The position numbers and the translations under genes were made by a program. From the NCBI GenBank assembly GCA_965217015.1, contig OZ244224.1, forward strand, positions 62,001-126,000: a stretch of 64,000 bases of DNA, read 5' to 3'. Each line of letters begins with the position of its first letter. The first letter of the stretch is position 1. Under the pieces are notes generated by a model. It was given only the letters and a program-made list of their open reading frames with translations. It had not been told where the DNA came from and did not search any database. Source of the DNA: JAYQKL01 sp038142705 (GTDB lineage: Bacteria > Pseudomonadota > Alphaproteobacteria > RS24). Shown piece after piece: positions 36,079 to 44,072 of the stretch.

Positions 36079-36118
36079 TGTTCAGCCAAGCACAACTGTC
36101 AAAAAGGGAGGTTCGGTG

Positions 36119-36682
36119 ATGCGCATTGTTGGCGGGCGATGGCGTGGGCAGCCCTTGGCGCGTCCAAAAAACCAGCTCACACGACCAACCTCTGACCGCA
36201 CGCGTGAGGCTTTGTTCTCAATTTTAACCGCCATGCCTGACTTTTCCTTCACCACGATGCGGGTGTTGGATTTGTTTGCCGGCACGGGTGCTTTGGGTTT
36301 TGAGGCACTGTCACGCGGGGCATCTTATTGTTTATTTGTTGAGGATAATGCGGCAGCGCGGGGGCTTATTCGCGATAATATGGAGCAGTTACAGGCGCAA
36401 GGCGTGAGTAAGGTGTTTCGCCGCGATGCCACTCGGCTTGGCTCACGCCCGGCCAATATAGACGCATTTGATTTGGTGTTTGCTGACCCGCCCTATGGCA
36501 AGGGCTTGGCCGAACAAGCTTTAGCGGCGGCCTTAACAGGCGGCTGGATTGCAGCTGGTGCGCGCATCATTGTTGAAGAGGACAGACGCGCTGATTTTAT
36601 ATCGATTGATGGATTTGACGAAACAGACCGGCGCCAATATGGGGATACTGAGCTTATTTTCCTGACATGCAGGTCGTCTTAA
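36119..36682 (+). CDS. rsmD: 16S rRNA (guanine966-N2)-methyltransferase
   Basis: 187 residues from ATG at 36119, with AGGGAGG seven bases upstream; a longer open frame from 35987 lies within the preceding gene. MRIVGGRWRGQPLARP is the standard N-terminus. The SAM site is LDLFAGTGALGFEALSRGA and the catalytic motif DPPYG follows. It methylates the small-subunit rRNA. It converges with purD, leaving seven bases between stops. Confidence 0.94.
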   Translation: MRIVGGRWRGQPLARPKNQLTRPTSDRTREALFSILTAMPDFSFTTMRVLDLFAGTGALGFEALSRGASYCLFVEDNAAARGLIRDNMEQLQAQGVSKVFRRDATRLGSRPANIDAFDLVFADPPYGKGLAEQALAAALTGGWIAAGARIIVEEDRRADFISIDGFDETDRRQYGDTELIFLTCRSS

Positions 36683-36689
36683 CCGCTGG

Positions 36690-37970
36690 TTAGCTGCCAG
36701 ATTTTTCTCGGTTTATTTCACGATAACCAATATCGCGGCGGCAAAATCCGTGTGGCCAGTCAATTTGGTCAACCGCTTGATAAGCTTTTTCGCATGCCTG
36801 AGTAACTGTCTCGCCGCGTGCGGTCACATTCAAAACCCGCCCGCCAGTGGCCAAGATTTTCCCATTATCCGCTTTGGTGCCGGCATGGAAAACCACCGCA
36901 CCGGTTTCTTCGGCTTTGTCTAACTCTTTTATTTCGGTGTTTTTCTCATAAGAACCCGGATAGCCCTGCGCGGCCATCACAACTGTCATGGCGGTATCTT
37001 GCGACCAGTCCAACCCAATCTCGCTTAAATCGCCACAAGCTGTGGCCATCAGGGCTGGCACAATATCGCTTTCAAGGCGCATCATCAGCACCTGACATTC
37101 AGGATCGCCAAAACGGGCGTTATATTCAATCAGTTGGGGGCCACTTTCGGTCAACATCAGCCCTGCATATAGCACACCACGATAAGGCTGGCCTTTATCG
37201 CGCATGGCTTTCAGTGTGGGTTCAATGATGCGGTCTAATGTTTCTTCAATCAGTGCTGGCGTCATGATGCGGGCAGGAGAATAAGCCCCCATGCCGCCTG
37301 TGTTTGGCCCGGTGTCGCCTTCGCCAACGCGTTTGTGGTCTTGGGCTGTGGCAAGCGGCAAGGCGCGCTGGCCGTCACATAACACAAAAAAGCTGGCTTC
37401 TTCGCCGGTCAAAAATTCTTCAATAACAAGCTCGGCGCCAGCATCACCAAAACCGCCATCAAAAATCATATCCACCGCCTCATGGGCTTGCTGGTCGTTT
37501 TCGGCAATAATCACCCCTTTACCCGCGGCAAGGCCATCAGCTTTAATCACAATTGGGGCAGGGTGCGTGGTGAGATAGTCATGCGCCTCGCTGGCTTTAT
37601 CAAAGCGCGCATAGGCGGCGGTAGGAATATTATAGGCCGCGCAAATATCTTTGGTGAAACCTTTTGAACCCTCAAGTTGGGCGGCAAAGGCTGTGGGCCC
37701 AAATGCGGCAATGCCTGCGGCTTCTAATGCATCAGCCACCCCTGCGACAAGTGGGGCTTCTGGGCCAATCACAACCAGTTCGATTTGATTGTCCTGCGCG
37801 AAACTGACGACTTCTTCAGGGTTTTCAGGGTTGATGGCGCAAGGTTTGGCCAGATTGTTAATACCGCCATTGCCGGGCGCGCAATAAAGTGTATTGAGAA
37901 GCGGGCTTTGAGCGATTTTCCAACACAAAGCATGTTCGCGGCCACCGCCACCCAAAACGAGAATATTCAT
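36690..37970 (-). CDS. purD: Phosphoribosylamine-glycine ligase
   Basis: 426 residues, ATP-grasp enzyme of purine synthesis forming glycinamide ribonucleotide. VLGGGGREHALCWKI is the N-terminus, VIKADGLAAGKGVIIA the ATP-grasp loop, HKRVGEGDTGPNTGGMG and EYNARFGDPECQ the catalytic regions. All key parts are present at normal length. It is transcribed alone, divergent from xseA. Confidence 0.97.
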   Translation of the reverse strand: MNILVLGGGGREHALCWKIAQSPLLNTLYCAPGNGGINNLAKPCAINPENPEEVVSFAQDNQIELVVIGPEAPLVAGVADALEAAGIAAFGPTAFAAQLEGSKGFTKDICAAYNIPTAAYARFDKASEAHDYLTTHPAPIVIKADGLAAGKGVIIAENDQQAHEAVDMIFDGGFGDAGAELVIEEFLTGEEASFFVLCDGQRALPLATAQDHKRVGEGDTGPNTGGMGAYSPARIMTPALIEETLDRIIEPTLKAMRDKGQPYRGVLYAGLMLTESGPQLIEYNARFGDPECQVLMMRLESDIVPALMATACGDLSEIGLDWSQDTAMTVVMAAQGYPGSYEKNTEIKELDKAEETGAVVFHAGTKADNGKILATGGRVLNVTARGETVTQACEKAYQAVDQIDWPHGFCRRDIGYREINREKSGS

Positions 37971-38109
37971 TTTATTTTCCTTTACGCGCCATGAATGGCT
38001 AAAGTTTTACCATGTTCTTGTTTATAAAATCTAAGAAAGCCTAGCAAGTCTCTTCATAAAATAAATATGTTCTGTTTGATGTTATCCAGACTATGCTAAT
38101 AATAAACCT

Positions 38110-39597
38110 ATGAGCCAAGATAATATGAGCAAAGATAATCTGACAGAATATTCAGTTAGTGAACTGTCTGGCGCGGTCAAAAAATCCATTGAGGAGGGTT
38201 TTGGCTATGTGCGCGTGCGGGGCGAGTTGGGGCGTGTGTCGCGCCCTCAATCCGGCCATCTTTATGTTGACTTGAAAGATGAAAAAGCCGTGCTGGCAGC
38301 AGTGATTTGGAAAGGCGTGGCGCAAAAAATGAAAATCCAGCCCGAGCAGGGTTTGGAGGTTATTTGCACCGGCAAGCTGACAACTTTTCCGGGTCAATCG
38401 CGCTATCAGCTTGTGATTGACCATATTGAACCAGCGGGCATTGGCGCGCTGATGGCCTTGTTGGAAGAGCGTAAAAAAATGCTAGCGGCCGAGGGCTTGT
38501 TTGATGATGCGCGCAAAAAACCAATTCCCTATCTGCCCGATGTGATTGGCGTGATAACCAGCCCTTCTGGTGCGGTTATTCGTGATATTTTGCATCGCTT
38601 GAAAGATCGCTTTCCGCGCCCAGTATTGGTTTGGCCTGTGCGTGTGCAAGGCGAGACCTGCGCACAAGAGGTTGCCCAAGCCATTGCAGGCTTTAACGCG
38701 TTGAAAGCGGGTGGCGATATCGCTCGCCCCGATGTGTTAATCATTGCCAGAGGCGGTGGCAGCTTGGAAGATTTATGGGGCTTTAATGAAGAAATTGTGG
38801 CCCGCACAGTGGCGCAATCTGACATTCCGATTATCTCGGCTGTTGGTCATGAAACCGATGTCACTTTGGTGGATTTTGTGGCGGATTTACGCGCACCAAC
38901 TCCAACGGCGGCGGCAGAAATGGCGGTGCCAGTGCGGGCGGAATTACAAGCTCAAATTCTCGATTTAGGCAAACGCCAATTGCGCGGCGGCGCACAATTA
39001 CTGCAAAACCGACGCCAGCAATTAGATGGTTTATCGCGTGGTTTGCCCAAATTAGAAGATATTTTAGCTGTGCCACGCCAAAAACTGGATTATTTGCGCG
39101 AGCGTCTCGACCTTGCTCTGACGCGCCAAACTGAAAAGCAAAAAGCGCGGCTAGACCAATTTACCCAGCGACTATCATTGCGCATGGTGGCGCAATCGCT
39201 CACCAGCCATCAAACTCGTGTGCAGGACTTTCATGGACGCTTAAAAAGGCGCCAGCTTGACGGGTTGAACCAACGCTATGCAAAGCTGGCGGCAATTTCA
39301 AAACAGTTGGATTTGCTCAGTCATGAGTCGGTGCTTGCGCGCGGTTTTGCGCTGGTGATGGACGCTTCGGGGCAAGCTGTGCGCAAAGCCGCGCAAGTGC
39401 CGGTTGGCAGCGCGGTGACCATTCATTTGGCGCAAAATGAACAGCTAAAGGCTGATATAACTGATGCAAAAACGGATATGGAGCCAAAGCCAAAGCCAAA
39501 GCCAAAGCCTGAAAAACACATCACAACCAAACAAACTGTGTCATCAAAAGTCAAAAAAGCGGATAAAACCGATGATAAGCAAGGCGATTTATTTTAG
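38110..39597 (+). CDS. xseA: Exodeoxyribonuclease VII large subunit
   Basis: 495 residues. The OB-fold (YVRVRGELGRVSRPQSGHLY) precedes the nuclease domain with ITSPSGAVIRDIL, IIARGGGSLEDLWGFNEE and SAVGHETDVTLVDFVAD, then coiled coil. A low-complexity tail holds KPKPKPKP from a 6-bp CCAAAG-type repeat (39484-39510). A second ATG at 38125 is an alternative start. xseB is not in the window. Followed 21 bases later by the DUF2093 gene. Confidence 0.96.
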   Translation: MSQDNMSKDNLTEYSVSELSGAVKKSIEEGFGYVRVRGELGRVSRPQSGHLYVDLKDEKAVLAAVIWKGVAQKMKIQPEQGLEVICTGKLTTFPGQSRYQLVIDHIEPAGIGALMALLEERKKMLAAEGLFDDARKKPIPYLPDVIGVITSPSGAVIRDILHRLKDRFPRPVLVWPVRVQGETCAQEVAQAIAGFNALKAGGDIARPDVLIIARGGGSLEDLWGFNEEIVARTVAQSDIPIISAVGHETDVTLVDFVADLRAPTPTAAAEMAVPVRAELQAQILDLGKRQLRGGAQLLQNRRQQLDGLSRGLPKLEDILAVPRQKLDYLRERLDLALTRQTEKQKARLDQFTQRLSLRMVAQSLTSHQTRVQDFHGRLKRRQLDGLNQRYAKLAAISKQLDLLSHESVLARGFALVMDASGQAVRKAAQVPVGSAVTIHLAQNEQLKADITDAKTDMEPKPKPKPKPEKHITTKQTVSSKVKKADKTDDKQGDLF

Positions 39598-39618
39598 ACA
39601 TAACTGCAAAATTGACAT

Positions 39619-39846
39619 ATGGATTCAAAAATGGATTTACAAAATACAAAACTTGGGGCTGTTGCCGAAATTCGATATTTAGATGGTGATTTTGAAATCA
39701 TGCGGCCCGGCACGCATGTTATATGTGCGGTCACAGGCAAGCCGATTTTGCTTGAACTGTTGCGCTATTGGAATGTTGAGCGCCAAGAAGCTTATCTTGA
39801 TGCACAAACCTCTTTGACCGCGCATCAAACGAGCCAAAAGGCCTAA
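39619..39846 (+). CDS. DUF2093 small protein
   Basis: 75 residues. YLDGDFEIMRPGTHVICAV followed by TGKPILLELLRYWNVERQEAY is the DUF2093 pattern found after xseA in alphaproteobacteria. Function unknown. The single conserved Cys is preceded by RPG and followed by TGKPI, resembling a small beta domain. A second ATG at 39631 could be the start. It lies between xseA and the M23 gene in one probable operon. Confidence 0.8.
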   Translation: MDSKMDLQNTKLGAVAEIRYLDGDFEIMRPGTHVICAVTGKPILLELLRYWNVERQEAYLDAQTSLTAHQTSQKA

Positions 39847-39851
39847 CCATT

Positions 39852-40712
39852 ATGTCTGGTTTTTTTTCAAATCTGCTATTTGCTGGTTTGTTAAACCTCA
39901 CCCCTGTTCAGCTTGATGAGAGCATGACCAAATCTGATTGGGTTGAGCATGTTTCTGGTGAGTTTTCAGCTGGCAGTCTTGTGGCGATGCAGTTGGCGCC
40001 CGATGTGACGCTTGAGGTTGATGGTATCGCTGTTAAGACGCATCACCACCTCGCAGTGTTTGGTTATGGGCGGGACGCCAAAGGCGCTAGCCAAATTATT
40101 TTGCGCAAAAATGGCGAAACCCTCAATATTCAAAAAAACATTGCAGCTGGTATTTATGATGTTCAGCGTATTGAAGGGGTGGAACAAAAATATGTGACCC
40201 CGCCAGAGCATGTTCTGGCGCGGATTTCTGCTGAGGCTCAACAAAAACGAAAAGCCCGACAAAGCCAGTTTAACCTGCCCGCTTTTCGCGATGGTTTTCA
40301 TCTGCCTGTCAAAGGCCGTGTCAGTGGCGTTTACGGCTCGCAACGCATTTTTAATGGCCAGCCCCGCCGCCCGCATTACGGCTTAGATATTGCCGCGCCT
40401 GCTGGTACGCCTGTTCATGCCATGTTGGCGGGGCAGGTGACATTGGCTGAAACAGACATGTATTATGAAGGCGGGTTGATTTTTATTGATCATGGGTTAG
40501 ATGTGGTTTCGGCTTATTTGCATCTTGGCGAGCTGCGCGTCAAAGCCGGAGATAAAGTTGAAAAAGGGCAGATAATTGGCGCGATTGGCGCTCAGCAGGG
40601 GCGCAGCACAGGCGCGCATCTTGATTGGCGGATTTATTGGCAAAATAAAAGGCTTAATCCTGCGAAACTGCTCAATACGCAGCAAAAAGCGCAGTTAAAT
40701 TTATCGGATTAA
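39852..40712 (+). CDS. M23-family (LytM-like) peptidase domain protein
   Basis: 286 residues with a hydrophobic N-terminus that may be a signal peptide. The C-terminal M23 domain (about 150-280) shows RPHYGLDIAAPAGTP with the H-x3-D zinc pair and IDHGLDVVSAYLHLGEL. The usual HxH motif reads GAHLDWRIYW, so the second His is Asp. Similar HxD forms occur in alphaproteobacteria in my recollection. A peptidoglycan endopeptidase or a non-catalytic activator are both possible. Its TAA overlaps the lpxL-family TAA in the palindrome TTAA. Confidence 0.85.
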   Translation: MSGFFSNLLFAGLLNLTPVQLDESMTKSDWVEHVSGEFSAGSLVAMQLAPDVTLEVDGIAVKTHHHLAVFGYGRDAKGASQIILRKNGETLNIQKNIAAGIYDVQRIEGVEQKYVTPPEHVLARISAEAQQKRKARQSQFNLPAFRDGFHLPVKGRVSGVYGSQRIFNGQPRRPHYGLDIAAPAGTPVHAMLAGQVTLAETDMYYEGGLIFIDHGLDVVSAYLHLGELRVKAGDKVEKGQIIGAIGAQQGRSTGAHLDWRIYWQNKRLNPAKLLNTQQKAQLNLSD

Positions 40713-41656
40713 AGCGCGTCAAATGTTGTTTCCGCGAGCGGGTCATCATCGCGTTTTTTCCAGCGCTTGTGAAGCCACAACCACTGGCCAGGATTTTCAT
40801 TTATCGCGGCTTCTAGCTGGTCATTAAGTTTTTGCGTGGTCGCCAAAATATCAGCGGCGGCGTCATCAGTCTTATCCGCCTCAAAAGCGTCATGAAACTC
40901 AACTTCAAAATGACAGCTTCCAATGCGTTTATTGGTGATGAGCATAAGCGGGACATTATAGCGCCGTGCCATGCTGGCCGCAGCTGATGGGGTCATCGCG
41001 CGCCGGCCAAAAAACTGCGCCTCAATCCCATCGTTCATTTTTTGGTCAACCAGCATGCAAATAGAGGCGCCTTGTTTGAGGCGTTTAATCAATTCTTTCG
41101 CGCCCTGACTGCCTTTTGGCACTTGATGAGAAATGACATTATTAAGGCGTTTTTTAATCATCCAGCGATTGAGAATAGGATTATTGGCATGGCGGTAAAC
41201 GCCTGTAGCATCAAGCCCTGACAGGCGAATGGCCATTGACATCGCTTCCCAATTTCCCATATGGGCTGAAAATAAAATCAGCCCGCGACCCTGTGCAGCA
41301 ATTTCTTTTGCTTTTTGCGCGCCGGTAATTTTGAGTCGTGTTTCTTGTTCATTGAGCAATTTATCGAGATTGACCAATTCACCAAATGTGCGGCCTGCAT
41401 TTTCCCAGACTTGCTTGGTCAGGAGGTCAATTTCAGATGAAGGCTTTTCAGGATAAGCGCGATTAAGATTGTCGCGCGCGACATAATTCACTCGGCTCAT
41501 TGGGCCAAAAAAGCCTGCCAGAAAAGCCATAAAAGCGCCACCGCGCTCAAGGCCGAGCAGGCGTATCAGGCCAATCAAACTATACGCCAATATCGCTTCA
41601 AGAATATAGCGAAGGGGCATAATGGCCTTGCGCAAAATGTCAATCAGTCTGGTCAT
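40709..41656 (-). CDS. Lipid A biosynthesis acyltransferase (LpxL/HtrB family)
   Basis: 315 residues from ATG at 41656; a GTG at 41662 is possible. It adds a secondary acyl chain to Kdo-lipid A at the inner membrane. The HX4E motif is HMGNWE in LILFSAHMGNWEAM, and VDQKMNDGIEAQFFGRRAM is the second conserved block. One N-terminal membrane helix. Last gene of the pmbA-cysQ-msbA-waaA-lpxK-lpxL run, directly after lpxK. Confidence 0.9.
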   Translation of the reverse strand: MTRLIDILRKAIMPLRYILEAILAYSLIGLIRLLGLERGGAFMAFLAGFFGPMSRVNYVARDNLNRAYPEKPSSEIDLLTKQVWENAGRTFGELVNLDKLLNEQETRLKITGAQKAKEIAAQGRGLILFSAHMGNWEAMSMAIRLSGLDATGVYRHANNPILNRWMIKKRLNNVISHQVPKGSQGAKELIKRLKQGASICMLVDQKMNDGIEAQFFGRRAMTPSAAASMARRYNVPLMLITNKRIGSCHFEVEFHDAFEADKTDDAAADILATTQKLNDQLEAAINENPGQWLWLHKRWKKRDDDPLAETTFDAL

Positions 41657-41663
41657 GGCCACT

Positions 41664-42779
41664 TTATATCAGGGCTTCGAAATTTGTATAGTATCTAGAT
41701 TGCATATCCTCAGCCATAGCGGTTTGTATTCTATGCAATAAATTCTGCGGTGATGGCATGGCGCAGCTAATAGGCACGGTTTGCAGCTTTTGGGCTAACT
41801 GCGTGCGTGGGTCCTGCGTGGGCCAGCCGAGCAAGCGCATTTGGTCTTTCTCGGTGGTTAAAATAACCGCCTTGTGCTGGTCTGCCAAATCGAGAATATT
41901 TTCAGCATCACGCATACTGTAAGCGTGATGGTCGGGGTAATCTCTTTTTTCCGATAATGGGAACCCCAAACCAGCCAACATATTGAAAAACTTATCGCCC
42001 CGCCCAATACCGCAAAAGGCAATATAATTGGTGCTTTCTTGCGGTTGAAAATCTGCGCTAGGTTTTAAGCAAGCATGAAACACATCACGGCCTTGTGTTT
42101 CGCAAGTGGCGATAAATTGCGCAATGTCATCACGCATGGCGCCATTAGGCTGTGGGGTTTTGAAATCCCAAATAGGGTGCATAATAAGAACACCATCTAG
42201 ACGCTTGAGGGCATTTTCGGGTTTTTCTCGCAATGGGCCTGCGGGGAAAACCCGCCCGTTCCCAAAACCTGCCTCTGCATCTATCACGGCTAAATTATAG
42301 GCGCGCTTGAGGTGTGGGTTTTGTAACCCGTCATCCATAATGAAAGCATCAGGCATATGCCCATGTTTTTGTTGCTGGGTTTGCAGCGCGAAACGCGCAA
42401 CAGCCTCTCTTTGGGCGCCAATGAAAACCGGTGCATGATGCGCCATCATAAAAGGCTCATCGCCCACCATTTTGGCGTCATGTTTTTGCAGGTCAATATG
42501 GGTCGGTGTTTGGCTGGAGATTTTGCCTTTATAGCCTCGCGACAAAATCGCGGTTTGGATTTGGGCCTGTTGCAATAATTCTGCCAGCATCAGGCTCACA
42601 GGTGTTTTGCCCGTGCCCCCCATATTGATATTGCCAACGCAAATCACAGGGCGCCCACAATGATTAGGCGTGGCCATTTTGAACCTTGCCTGACCCGCTA
42701 AGCTATAAGCAGCAGCAAGAGGCTGCAAAACATGGCTTAATAAATTTGGTGGTTGTTGCCAAAAACGAGGTGCTTTCAT
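41664..42779 (-). CDS. lpxK: Tetraacyldisaccharide 4'-kinase
   Basis: 371 residues. It phosphorylates the lipid A precursor. ICVGNINMGGTGKTPVSLML contains the Walker A, ILSRGYKGK follows, and DAFIMDDGLQNPHLKRA with TTEKDQMRLLGWP are conserved. Its ATG directly abuts the waaA stop (TAAATG), implying translational coupling. Confidence 0.96.
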   Translation of the reverse strand: MKAPRFWQQPPNLLSHVLQPLAAAYSLAGQARFKMATPNHCGRPVICVGNINMGGTGKTPVSLMLAELLQQAQIQTAILSRGYKGKISSQTPTHIDLQKHDAKMVGDEPFMMAHHAPVFIGAQREAVARFALQTQQQKHGHMPDAFIMDDGLQNPHLKRAYNLAVIDAEAGFGNGRVFPAGPLREKPENALKRLDGVLIMHPIWDFKTPQPNGAMRDDIAQFIATCETQGRDVFHACLKPSADFQPQESTNYIAFCGIGRGDKFFNMLAGLGFPLSEKRDYPDHHAYSMRDAENILDLADQHKAVILTTEKDQMRLLGWPTQDPRTQLAQKLQTVPISCAMPSPQNLLHRIQTAMAEDMQSRYYTNFEALI

Positions 42780-44072
42780 TTATACGCCCTCCTGCTGGTT
42801 TATTTTTTTTATTAAATGCGCCAGTGTTTTCTCGCGCGCGCCGCCATGTTGGGCGCAGCTCTGCACGGCCTTATTCTGCATCTGATTGACCAGTTGCGGG
42901 TTTTTTATCAATCGATTCAATATCGAGGTCAGCTCGATATTATCCGCAATTTTGAACACTGCTTCGGCCTCTAAAAAATGCCGATATACTGCCGCGAAGT
43001 TTTGATAATAGGGGCCAGTGATAATTGCAGAGCCAATCAGCGCGGCCTCAATTGGATTTTGCCCGCCATGCGGCACCAATGAGCCACCAATAAAACTCAC
43101 TGGGCAAAGGCTGTAAAACAACCCTAATTCCCCCAGACTATCAGCAATATATAGCGCGCAATCTTTATCGGGTTGTTGGTTTTGCGAGCGCAATTTCGTG
43201 ACCAGACCAAAAGGGGTGAGCGTTTGCTGAATTTCCGCACCGCGATGGGGGTGGCGCGGCACAATAATGGTCAGTAAATCAGGCATGTCCACGCTCAGGG
43301 TTTTATGCGTGCGCGCGATTTGCTCTTCCTCACCCATATGCGTGCTTGCGGCCAGCCAAACAGGGCGTTGCCCGATGAGGGTTTTTAATTGCGCAAGCGC
43401 TTGTGCATCAAAATTTGGCGGCGGGGCGTCAAGTTTCAGATTGCCTGGGACTTGTAGGTTTGTTGCGCCCAGATTGCGCAAACGCCGCTCGCTTAATTCA
43501 TCTTGCGCCAAGATGCTATCAAAAAACCCAAGTAATTTTTGAATGGTATTTGGCAGGCGTTTCCAGGCTGTGAAAGATTTTTCGGACATGCGCGCATTTA
43601 TCAGCACAGTGGGGGTGGCGTGTTTGTGTAAATGCCGCAAAAGGTTCGGCCAAATCTCTGACTCAACAAAAACCGCCATATCAGGGTGCCAATACTGCAT
43701 AAAGCGGCGGGCAAATAAAGGCTGGTCCACTGGCACATATTGATGAATAAGACCGGATATATTTTTGCGCGCAAGAATTTGCGCAGAGGTGGTTGTACCG
43801 CTTGTTAGCAAAATGGAAACTGGTTTTTGCGTCTTTTCAATATGAGCCAGAAAATCTTCAATCAAAGGCAAAATGGAATTAACTTCGCCAACACTGGCCG
43901 CGTGAAACCAAATTAATTTTCCCTCAGGGCGCGGCGCAGAGGCATGGCCCCGTCGTTCTCTTAACCGCGCTGAGTCTTCGCGCCCCTTGGCCAGCCGCCA
44001 TTTAAGAAATATCCAGATAAAGGGCAGGAACAGCCATGTCAGTGCGATATAAGCATAAAAAACAAGCGGCAT
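42780..44072 (-). CDS. waaA: 3-deoxy-D-manno-octulosonic acid transferase
   Basis: 430 residues, GT-B glycosyltransferase that puts Kdo on lipid A at the cytoplasmic face. An N-terminal membrane anchor is followed by LIWFHAASVGEVNSILPL with the catalytic Glu. The C-terminal half has IIVPRHPHR and SFIGGSLVPHGGQNPIEAA. Its ATG abuts the msbA stop and its stop abuts the lpxK ATG, with no spacer at either side. Confidence 0.96.
   Translation of the reverse strand: MPLVFYAYIALTWLFLPFIWIFLKWRLAKGREDSARLRERRGHASAPRPEGKLIWFHAASVGEVNSILPLIEDFLAHIEKTQKPVSILLTSGTTTSAQILARKNISGLIHQYVPVDQPLFARRFMQYWHPDMAVFVESEIWPNLLRHLHKHATPTVLINARMSEKSFTAWKRLPNTIQKLLGFFDSILAQDELSERRLRNLGATNLQVPGNLKLDAPPPNFDAQALAQLKTLIGQRPVWLAASTHMGEEEQIARTHKTLSVDMPDLLTIIVPRHPHRGAEIQQTLTPFGLVTKLRSQNQQPDKDCALYIADSLGELGLFYSLCPVSFIGGSLVPHGGQNPIEAALIGSAIITGPYYQNFAAVYRHFLEAEAVFKIADNIELTSILNRLIKNPQLVNQMQNKAVQSCAQHGGAREKTLAHLIKKINQQEGV

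Noticed and set aside
35987..36118. Longer N-terminus of RsmD
   Set aside because: It overlaps the rluB-like gene; the ATG at 36119 has AGGGAGG and matches the usual start MRIVGG.
39484..39510. CCAAAG repeat in xseA as a mobile or regulatory repeat
   Set aside because: It encodes a KP-rich low-complexity tail, common in disordered C-termini; no sign of independent function.
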